Part shown: positions 9,838-16,304 of the stretch, piece after piece
How positions within the stretch are numbered: position 1 is the stretch's first letter
Layout: the number at the start of each line of letters is the position of its first letter
Assembly (NCBI GenBank): GCA_050298035.1
Contig: JBNKTK010000079.1
Span: forward strand, 1 to 18,377
From: Gaoshiqia sp050298035
GTDB taxonomy: Bacteria; Bacteroidota; Bacteroidia; Bacteroidales; Prolixibacteraceae
Length of the DNA: 18,377 bases
Reading direction: 5' to 3'
Position numbers and translations under genes: made by a program
The notes under the pieces: generated by a model
Told to the model about the DNA's origin: nothing
Databases searched by the model: none
What the model saw: the letters and a program-made list of their open reading frames with translations, nothing else

Positions 9838-9966
9838 CTAATTCCAAATAGAAGTGTATCCTTCCTTCTCTAAAGCCATCCTGAAACTTTCGGCACAGGG
9901 CTGATCAAGGATTTGAAAGAGAAGGTAGCAATGCTGCAATTTTTCATTGAAATAATTTTTACTCAT
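9838..9966 (-). CDS. Candidate small protein of 42 residues in the leader of the first susC gene
   Basis: An ATG at 9966 opens 42 codons and stops at TAG (9838-9840), 31 nt before the ATG of the first susC. An in-frame TGA two codons upstream closes the frame, so it is not the end of a longer gene. The predicted product starts MSKNYFNEKLQHCYLLFQIL and ends EKEGYTSIWN. It is polar with a short hydrophobic patch, has two Cys (residues 13 and 24), and has no signal peptide or membrane segment. The residue mix looks protein-like, not like random AT-rich translation, and codon choices resemble the neighbouring genes. I do not recognise the family. It could be a true small protein, a leader peptide that tunes susC translation, or a chance frame. 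Its place between the GH43 gene and susC on the same strand favours a role in this operon, but this is inference from position alone. Confidence 0.42.
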   Translation of the reverse strand: MSKNYFNEKLQHCYLLFQILDQPCAESFRMALEKEGYTSIWN

Positions 9967-10047
9967 AAGTCATAGTTTTTGGTTTGTATTTATGTTTAAT
10001 CAAATAATTGACATTTATTAAAATCACAATAGCTGTTAGTCAGCAAC
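9967..10047 (-). promoter_or_regulatory. AT-rich spacer upstream of the small ORF and susC1; possible promoter region
   Basis: These 81 AT-rich bases follow the stop of the GH43 lipoprotein gene. No strong intrinsic terminator is seen: only a 4-bp GCTG/CAGC stem lies just after the stop. A weak imperfect palindrome, TCAAATAATTGA, sits at 10000-10011, and on the minus strand it overlaps TTTGATTAA, which resembles the TTTGATAA half-sites upstream of the GH43 gene. No good match to the Bacteroidota promoter pattern (TTTG near -33, TAnnTTTG near -7) was found. The spacer could hold an operon promoter, or the GH43 transcript could simply read through into susC. Confidence 0.25.
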
Positions 10048-11793
10048 TCAATAGTTTTTGCTTGAGGCATACAGGCCAACATTTGTTCCGGTAAATCCGA
10101 ATGACTGCGCTGTTGACAGGTAATAAGCATCAACCTTATCTGCCAGCAACTTCCATTTGCCGTCGCCAACGGCATAGTAAAAGCTGAATTCGTTTCCATT
10201 GGAGGATATTTTCAGTTTAAGGTTAGCATTATCAAGTGTCAGAGGACTGGAGGCCAAAACTTCAGCCCCGCTTGCAGTTACTTTCTTTAGGCTGATAAGG
10301 GTCGAATCGGCAACTTGCTCCATAACAAAGACGTATTGATGGCGCTCATCTTTATTTAAAAGTAAGCCTGCTGACTCCCCATCGATTTGTGGTTTAAAAT
10401 AGAGGCTGGTTGAACACTCAAATTTGTGGTGTTGCAAGCGACGGCTCACATAGGCCGGGGTTTTCAATTCATTCGAAGCCACATCAGCACATCGTAATGT
10501 TAAAAAGCCAGGGTCTTCGGTTAAAGAATACAAGTCAGTTGCCGGACCGCGCAGTGTCATCCATTCCATACCAAGTTTATCGCTGTCAAACTGGTCGTCC
10601 TTTTCAAAGTTTCCGAAGGTGATACTGCTGTCGCGTTTAACGCCTTCCATCTGCATAATTTGAGGAATGGCTTCATCGCCCTTGGTCATGTAAGGGAAAC
10701 CGTCTTCGCTCCAGCGGATCGGCATTAAAAATGTTTCGCGCCCCAGGTTTTCAAATTCATTATTAATCGGACGACAAGCCAGGAACACCGACCACCACTG
10801 TCCATTGTTCTTTTTGATTAAGTCAGCATGTCCGGCACATGTGATCGGAAGGGGACGGTTCTCGTCAAGGTGCTTTTGTGTCAGGATCGGGTTCTTGTGC
10901 CATGGTTTAAACTTTCCCATAGGCGAATCCCCCCTAAAAATCACTTCACGATGGTTTACTGATGTGCCGCCCTCGGCACACATCAAATAATAGTTCCCAT
11001 TGATTTTATACAGATGTGGGCCTTCAATCCAAATTGGTTTGTCAGCCAAATTTACACCACCGTTAACCAGCATGATGCTTGGCCCAAAAGTCTTTTCTTG
11101 TTCAACGTCAAACTCAAGTACCCGAATGGCACGGTGCCCTTCGTAAGTTGAGCCGCCATCAGGAACATCGTTATTCACAATATATGCCTTCCCGTCATCA
11201 TCAAAAAAGAAAGAAGGATCGATTCCACGAACATCCGGTAACCAGACCGGGTCTGACCATGCCCCAAACGGGTCTTTGGTTTTTACAAAGAAATTACCCC
11301 TGTGGATATTTGTGGTAATCATGTACCAGGTTTGGTTGCGCGGGTTGTAGCTGATTGCCGGTGCAAAAATGCCCTCGCTTACCCGTTGACCATCGAGCGG
11401 CAATTGTTCGGGACGGGACAAAATGTGCCCCACCTGCTTCCAGTTCATCAAATCGGTGCTATGAAATAAGGGAACCCCCGGAAAGTACGAGAATGTTGAG
11501 GTAACCATGAAGAAGTCTTTCCCGTTGGTGCAGATACTCGGATCGGAATACCAGCCCGGCAAAATCGGGTTATAATAATAATCGTCACCCGGCAAAGGAT
11601 TCTCTTTGTAGAAATCATCCTCTCCTTTATAGGTAAAATAGTCGAAATGAGCGACTAAGCTATCTGCTGCGAATTCTGGTTTACTTTCCTTTATCGGAGA
11701 TTTACAGGAAATTAAAGTGGTTGAAAGACTTAATAAAAACACAACTCCACCAATCACACAAATGGAGAAACTCTTCTTCATTTTATTCATCAT
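10048..11793 (-). CDS. GH43 glycoside hydrolase lipoprotein (beta-xylosidase / alpha-L-arabinofuranosidase type)
   Basis: This complete enzyme has 581 residues. A lipoprotein signal ends in the lipobox LISC with Cys 30. Two adjacent ATG codons open the frame and a third lies at codon 5; the first is used here. The five-bladed GH43 propeller begins at about residue 72. The three GH43 acidic residues are all present: the base Asp 84 in PGWYSDPSI, the pKa-modulating Asp 192 in GIDPSFFFDDDGKAYIV, and the acid Glu 257 in WIEGPHLYKINGNYYLM. GHADLIKKNNGQWWSVFLACRP and LGRETFLMPIRW match the XynB-like branch. From about residue 400 there is a C-terminal beta-sandwich of the GH43_C2 type ending in GTNVGLYASSKN, as expected for full length. 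By family it releases terminal xylose or arabinose from oligosaccharides, at the outer membrane or in the periplasm. The exact subfamily and sugar are uncertain. It follows a 351-bp spacer with an inverted repeat and precedes the susC operon by 241 bp. Confidence 0.93.
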   Translation of the reverse strand: MMNKMKKSFSICVIGGVVFLLSLSTTLISCKSPIKESKPEFAADSLVAHFDYFTYKGEDDFYKENPLPGDDYYYNPILPGWYSDPSICTNGKDFFMVTSTFSYFPGVPLFHSTDLMNWKQVGHILSRPEQLPLDGQRVSEGIFAPAISYNPRNQTWYMITTNIHRGNFFVKTKDPFGAWSDPVWLPDVRGIDPSFFFDDDGKAYIVNNDVPDGGSTYEGHRAIRVLEFDVEQEKTFGPSIMLVNGGVNLADKPIWIEGPHLYKINGNYYLMCAEGGTSVNHREVIFRGDSPMGKFKPWHKNPILTQKHLDENRPLPITCAGHADLIKKNNGQWWSVFLACRPINNEFENLGRETFLMPIRWSEDGFPYMTKGDEAIPQIMQMEGVKRDSSITFGNFEKDDQFDSDKLGMEWMTLRGPATDLYSLTEDPGFLTLRCADVASNELKTPAYVSRRLQHHKFECSTSLYFKPQIDGESAGLLLNKDERHQYVFVMEQVADSTLISLKKVTASGAEVLASSPLTLDNANLKLKISSNGNEFSFYYAVGDGKWKLLADKVDAYYLSTAQSFGFTGTNVGLYASSKNY

Positions 11794-11821
11794 TTAGGTT
11801 AATAGCCAGCATTTGTTTTAG

Positions 11822-11871
11822 TTATCAAACCGTCGGAACACATTTGAACGGTTCTTTGATAATTTATCGAA
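11822..11871. repeat. Inverted repeat / candidate operator upstream of the GH43 lipoprotein gene
   Basis: The top strand reads TTATCAAACCGT at 11822-11833 and ACGGTTCTTTGATAA at 11848-11862. These arms are reverse complements over 12 bases apart from a 3-nt CTT insertion in the second, with 14 nt between. A third related octamer, TTATCGAA, follows at 11864-11871, so TTTGATAA and TTATCGAA form a second, overlapping imperfect palindrome. The element ends about 30 bp before the GH43 start codon. It could be a regulator binding site or an RNA hairpin in the leader. There is no U-tract on either strand directly after it, so a terminator is unlikely. Confidence 0.5.
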
Positions 11872-12077
11872 GGTTAAAAGTAGAGTGTGATTTCTGGGCC
11901 GATTTTCGATTTTGAATATTTGATTTTTAATTTGGGATACTTTCGGCAAGTGATTAAAGATCAATTAATTAAGAGTTATCCGGCAGGCAAATACCTGAAA
12001 AAAGAAGAATTTTTTCTTTGAAATTTGGCAATGGAGGTTCCCTTTCGCGAGTTGATGAAAAGGAGTGAGAAGGTTAA

Positions 12078-12124
12078 ATCAAAACAAAAGTCGACATCTT
12101 AACTTTTGATGATGCCGACCTTTT
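12078..12124 (-). terminator. Intrinsic terminator of the hybrid two-component regulator gene
   Basis: On the minus strand GTCGGCATC (12119-12111) pairs with GATGTCGAC (12098-12090), nine base pairs with one G-U, around a 12-nt loop. The stem is extended by A-U pairs and is followed by TTTTGTTTTGATTT. It begins about 25 nt after the regulator's stop codon. The stem is flanked by A and T runs on both sides, so it might also work in the other direction, though no plus-strand gene ends here. Confidence 0.75.
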
Positions 12125-12144
12125 CTGGTTTCATGTTTTAAGGC

Positions 12145-15100
12145 TCACCCAATTTGGGTTGGAGATTTGCCATAATGCTTGCGGAATACCGTACTGAAAT
12201 ATCCGACACTGGAGAAACCACATAATTCACTGATTTCGGTAATCGTGTACTTTTTGGATTGGAGCAAATCCAGGGAATGATCCAGTCGGATTGTTTTAAT
12301 GAAATCTGTTGGTGACTGGTCAGTCAATGATTTTATTTTTTTGTACAGCAACGAAGGGCTAACATTCATTGCTGCGGCAAAGTCATCTTTTGAGAATTCT
12401 GAATTGGCCATGTTTTCCCTGACAACTTCCCCCATTTTTTTTAGGAATTTGTCATTCAATTCATTATCAAGAATTGCTTCATTCTCCTCAATGTGCTTGA
12501 TAATTTTCAGGGCTTTCTCCCTGATCAGTTCGCGGTTCTGAATAATTGTTTTTATCCGTTGCTGAACCAAAGTAACGTCAAAAGGCTTGGTCAGATAGTC
12601 ATCAGCGCCTAAGCCCAGCCCCTTTAAATGCTGTGTTTTACCCGACAATGAGGTCAACAGAATGATCGGGATATGCGACGTTTCGTAGGTTGATTTCAGT
12701 TTTTCGCACAATTCGTAGCCATCCATCCTGGGCATCATGATATCTGAAACCACCAGATCAGGTGTCACTTTCTGAATCATTTCCCAGGCTTGCTGACCGT
12801 CTTCGGCCAAATCAACCTGAAATTCCTCTTCTAAGGCAGATTTCAAGAACTCACGCAAATATTCGTGATCTTCCACGATCAGGATTCTCATCTTATTCTT
12901 GACCGGGGATTTCACTTCGCTCAGCATGATGGTGCTAGCCGGTGCTTTTACAGAAGACGGCTTCTCCTGGGGCTTATCTTTTATCTGCCGTTCGGTTAAA
13001 GTATCTTCTGATGTTGTTTTTATCGGCATCGAAACATGAAAACTGGAGCCAACATTTTGCTGGCTGTAACAGCTGACTTTTCCCCCGTGAAGAGCCACAT
13101 AGTTTTTTACCAGCAACAGGCCAATTCCCGATCCGACTATTTTTGAATTCACGGCGTTGTCGCCCCGGTAATATTCGTTGAACAACTGTCGCTGCGCTTT
13201 TTTGCTAATCCCAATTCCCTGGTCCTGAACTTCGAGGTACCATTTATTCGAAGACACCTGAAAATTCACGTTCACCGGCACATCCGTAAATGAATATTTG
13301 ATGGCATTTGAAATAAGGTTATCGATAACTTTCTCAACCATCACCTCATCAACAGCTGTAACAAAACTTTGGAAATTCGAATTAAATTTCAGGTCGATGT
13401 TTTTGGTCTTTGCATACGATTCGAACATCATCACCCGGTTCTTTATCAACTTTACAATGTCTACCATCACCAGCGACAATCGTTCCTTGCCAATGTCGAC
13501 CTTCTGAAAATCCATCAACTGGGTAACGACTTTCGATAACCGCTGGGTTTGTTCGGTGGCCAAATGCAAATATTGAAGTCCTTTATTGGTTAGCCCGGGC
13601 TCCTTATTCAGTTCTTCAACCGGGCCTTTGATTAGTGTTAACGATGTTCTGATGTCATGCGCAGTGTTGGCAAAAAAGCGGATTTTCTCTTCGGAATGCT
13701 GCTTCTTCAGTCGGTCGATATAAAAGGCAAACAGAAATATGGCCAATCCCAGCAAAAACGAAAATGCGATGATCCGGAACCACAAGGTTTCCCAAAACGG
13801 GGGAATGATACGAAGGTTAACAGACCGCTCTGCCATGATATTGGTTAACGAACTTTCCAGCATCCGGATCCGGAGCGTATAGTCACCGCTCGGAATATTG
13901 GAATAGGAAAGAATACGGTTGTTTCCGGGCTTGCTCCATTCATTATCCAGTTTTTCCATTTTCCACGAAAATTTCACCCCGGGAACGGTCACCCGGATTG
14001 GTATCATTTCGAGGCTGACGGTGTTCTGAAAATATTTCAGGCTCAACTCCTGCAGGCTGTCCAGTGGCGCGGTTAAGCTAATGTCTGACGATTCTCTGAT
14101 GGAGCGGCCGGCAACTGTTAAATCCTGGAAAAAGATTTGACCTTCATGCTTTTGTGGTTGAATAGCATCCGGGTTAAAAATCAGGGCGCCATGATTTGTT
14201 CCCCAAATCAAATTACCGTTCCGAAGTTTAAAGTGCGAGTTGTCATTAAAGGACACACTGTTCAGCTCAAGCAGTGAGTTGAACGTCAGGATGGTATTGT
14301 CGGACTGATCCAGGCGGCATATTCCCTGTTCTGTACCAATCCAAAAGTATCCTTTTGAGAATTCGATACTATTGACAAAGTTGGAGGGCAACCCGGAATC
14401 AACAGTGTATCGTTTTTTGTCTTTAGTTGAAAGATCATAACGGACAAGTCCGTCACCACTGGTACAAATCCAAACAACATTATCTTTCAAAATCAGGTCG
14501 GATGTCAGGTAGCCATCAATCAGGGTTTCTGTACCTCCCGTATTTTTGTCAAAAAGCAGCAAGCCATATGTTGTGCCGATCAGCAGCTTATCATCATTGT
14601 ATTCGAGTATGACATTAACAGTCATATTCGGATAGGACACAAACTGCCCGGTATCATGCCTGTAACAAATCAAATCTCCCCGAACGCCACCAATCCAGAT
14701 ATCCCCTTTTCGGTCTTTATAAAGGTCGAAAATGAAGTTGCTCCGAAATTTTCCGTCAGTTTCCTCTTGCGAATAGTGGTTCAATATTCGTCCGGTATTC
14801 TCATCCAAAACATAAACACCGGATGAATAGGATCCGGCCCAAATCCTTCCTCTTTCATCTTCGCATAACGAAAGAAAGACCTGGGCATGCTCTTTTTTGT
14901 TGTGGAAGAATGGCGTCCACCGGTTCAATTTCCTTTCCCACTTGCTGACCCCATTATTTGTAGCAAACCAAATGTTCCCGTTTCTATCTTCCAAAACACT
15001 ATTTACATCATCATTTATCAGCGAGTTAGGGTTGTTCACCACATGGTTGACTTTCTCGACAATTGAACTGGCCTGATCAAAATAGGAAACCCCTCCACTG

Positions 15101-16056
15101 TATGTACAAATCCATACCCGCTTATTATTATCAATACAAATGTCGTAAACACCATTTCCCTTTAATGAGGCGGGATTGTCGGAGTCTTCTTTCATCACCG
15201 AAAGAACCTGAAGACTATTTTTATTCACCTCCCAGATTCCTTGCCCATCAACTCCGATTAACAGGGTAGAGTCGGCGCTATTTACAATTGCCAGGACTGG
15301 TTGACTGGGGATGTCGTGCAGTTTTACAAGGCTTTTGGAGGTGCCGTTTTTCAAAACATAGAGGCCGTTCTCCATGGTGCCAATCCATAATGCGTTTTGG
15401 GCAACATCATGATAGATATAGGATACCGTATTGATTTCACCCTCGGGAAACCTGTAAAAAACTTCGGATGAATAATCGTCAGGGTTAAAGAGCCTCAATT
15501 CTCCATCTACAGCAAGAATAAATTTTTCATTGTCGTACCACATCATAACGTGGATGTACCCGCTTGGCTCCAATGATTTTAAGCCATTGCTATCGTCGTA
15601 GCAAAATAATCCCGATGTGGATGACACCCACAACCGGCCTTCGGTATCAACCAGTAAGCCCGACACTAATAAATAGGGGTTCCTCAGTGTTTTGGAAAGA
15701 TTAACAGCTAGCAGGAACCGGTCCTTAATCGCATCGTACTTAAAAATCTGCCCGTTATTGGTGAATGCATAAAGCACCCCGTGGTAAAAAGTTAGTCTGA
15801 CGGTTATGATATCTGCCGTTTCGTAAGGCAATTCATAAGTTCGGATATCATCCTGAGAATATCTCACAATTCCCATCTTGGATGAAATCCAGATAAAGCC
15901 ATTCAGGTCGCTGCAAATACTGTTCGTTTCCCGAAAAGAAACCCCGTATTCTTCGTTCAGGTTATGGAATTGGGCATTATTCGCTCCTGCCTGAAAAACG
16001 GATATGTTCAGGAAAGTAAAAAGGCAAGCAATGAAAATGTGGATTCGTAAATTCAT
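12145..16056 (-). CDS. Hybrid two-component system regulator (HTCS) with periplasmic sensor, kinase, receiver and AraC-type DNA-binding domain
   Basis: This single 1303-residue protein combines all parts of a two-component system. A signal peptide or N-terminal membrane segment (about 1-25) is followed by a periplasmic sensor to about 680 made of some 12-14 Reg_prop repeats (for example NGNIWFATNNGVSKW and KGDIWIGGVRGDL), enough for two seven-bladed propellers. A Y_Y_Y-type Ig-like domain covers about 685-750 and one membrane helix 758-780. The kinase has phospho-acceptor His 800 in FFANTAHDIRTSLTLI, an N-box NLISNAIKY near 912-920, DQGIGI and GSGIGLLLVK. The receiver begins at MRILIVEDHEYLREFL, with phospho-acceptor Asp 1105 in VVSDIMMPRMDGYE and the conserved TKPFD. 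The last ~110 residues are an AraC-type HTH ending ISELCGFSSVGYFSTVFRKHYGKSPTQ. All catalytic residues are intact. By family it senses oligosaccharides in the periplasm and activates the PUL. Terminators lie before and after it, so it is probably transcribed alone. Confidence 0.97.
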   Translation of the reverse strand: MNLRIHIFIACLFTFLNISVFQAGANNAQFHNLNEEYGVSFRETNSICSDLNGFIWISSKMGIVRYSQDDIRTYELPYETADIITVRLTFYHGVLYAFTNNGQIFKYDAIKDRFLLAVNLSKTLRNPYLLVSGLLVDTEGRLWVSSTSGLFCYDDSNGLKSLEPSGYIHVMMWYDNEKFILAVDGELRLFNPDDYSSEVFYRFPEGEINTVSYIYHDVAQNALWIGTMENGLYVLKNGTSKSLVKLHDIPSQPVLAIVNSADSTLLIGVDGQGIWEVNKNSLQVLSVMKEDSDNPASLKGNGVYDICIDNNKRVWICTYSGGVSYFDQASSIVEKVNHVVNNPNSLINDDVNSVLEDRNGNIWFATNNGVSKWERKLNRWTPFFHNKKEHAQVFLSLCEDERGRIWAGSYSSGVYVLDENTGRILNHYSQEETDGKFRSNFIFDLYKDRKGDIWIGGVRGDLICYRHDTGQFVSYPNMTVNVILEYNDDKLLIGTTYGLLLFDKNTGGTETLIDGYLTSDLILKDNVVWICTSGDGLVRYDLSTKDKKRYTVDSGLPSNFVNSIEFSKGYFWIGTEQGICRLDQSDNTILTFNSLLELNSVSFNDNSHFKLRNGNLIWGTNHGALIFNPDAIQPQKHEGQIFFQDLTVAGRSIRESSDISLTAPLDSLQELSLKYFQNTVSLEMIPIRVTVPGVKFSWKMEKLDNEWSKPGNNRILSYSNIPSGDYTLRIRMLESSLTNIMAERSVNLRIIPPFWETLWFRIIAFSFLLGLAIFLFAFYIDRLKKQHSEEKIRFFANTAHDIRTSLTLIKGPVEELNKEPGLTNKGLQYLHLATEQTQRLSKVVTQLMDFQKVDIGKERLSLVMVDIVKLIKNRVMMFESYAKTKNIDLKFNSNFQSFVTAVDEVMVEKVIDNLISNAIKYSFTDVPVNVNFQVSSNKWYLEVQDQGIGISKKAQRQLFNEYYRGDNAVNSKIVGSGIGLLLVKNYVALHGGKVSCYSQQNVGSSFHVSMPIKTTSEDTLTERQIKDKPQEKPSSVKAPASTIMLSEVKSPVKNKMRILIVEDHEYLREFLKSALEEEFQVDLAEDGQQAWEMIQKVTPDLVVSDIMMPRMDGYELCEKLKSTYETSHIPIILLTSLSGKTQHLKGLGLGADDYLTKPFDVTLVQQRIKTIIQNRELIREKALKIIKHIEENEAILDNELNDKFLKKMGEVVRENMANSEFSKDDFAAAMNVSPSLLYKKIKSLTDQSPTDFIKTIRLDHSLDLLQSKKYTITEISELCGFSSVGYFSTVFRKHYGKSPTQIG

Positions 16057-16251
16057 AAGCAGGTTTAGACTTGTACCACTTCACTGAGTACAAAATAACA
16101 AATGTTCTCCAAGTGTTCGGTCACAATATAACCCTTATTATATTATCATCCGGGTGTTTTTTGGCATTTTTCTTTCTAATTCAGGTGAAGAGAATATAAC
16201 AGCTAAACAAGTGATACCAGAGGCTGATTCTTCTGAAGAATGCACAAATAA
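16057..16251 (-). promoter_or_regulatory. Upstream region of the HTCS gene
   Basis: This AT-rich stretch lies between the terminator of the preceding GH43 gene and the HTCS start codon and must hold the regulator's promoter if it is transcribed alone. A 15-nt palindrome, ATTCTTC-T-GAAGAAT, lies at 16227-16241. No convincing TTTG/TAnnTTTG pair was found; the nearest string on the minus strand is TTATTTTG, about 35 bases before the start codon, without a well-spaced upstream box. No coding frame is seen. Confidence 0.35.
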
Positions 16252-16285
16252 TCCGTTTGCCAACAAACTGCTGTCGGCAAACGGA
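16252..16285 (-). terminator. Intrinsic terminator of the multidomain GH43 gene
   Basis: The arms at 16252-16265 and 16272-16285 pair over 14 bases with a single G-U, closing a 6-nt loop. On the minus strand the outer part reads TCCGTTTGCC and GGCAAACGGA, a perfect 10-bp match, followed by TTATTTGT. It starts about 20 nt after the stop codon at 16305. The U-tract is only moderate, but the stem is very stable. Confidence 0.82.
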
Positions 16286-16304
16286 CATTTGCTTAACGGG
16301 CTTC

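Larger units (their letters stand above)
11794..12144. other. 351-bp spacer between the regulator gene and the GH43 lipoprotein gene
   Basis: The right part holds the terminator of the regulator gene (about 12078-12124). The remaining roughly 285 bp form an unusually long leader for the GH43 gene. It contains AT-rich runs, an A/T hairpin (GAAAAAA and TTTTTTC around 12000-12017), repeated GATTTT motifs near 11903-11935, and the inverted repeat at 11822-11871. No coding frame of convincing length is present on either strand. No clear TTTG/TAnnTTTG promoter could be placed. Confidence 0.6.

Noticed and set aside
10020..10047. Small GCTG/CAGC hairpin after the GH43 lipoprotein gene as a terminator
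   Set aside because: The stem is only four base pairs and is not followed by a proper U-tract, so read-through toward susC1 remains possible.
11799..11843. Minus-strand 14-codon frame (MCSDGLITKTNAGY) just upstream of the GH43 start
   Set aside because: It is too short to judge and overlaps the inverted repeat, which better explains the sequence.
12031..12102. Plus-strand frame of 23 codons (MEVPFRELMKRSEK...) ending at the HTCS terminator stem
   Set aside because: It is very short, is the only plus-strand candidate in an all-minus locus, and its last codons overlap the terminator hairpin; lysine and serine richness is expected from the AT-rich DNA.
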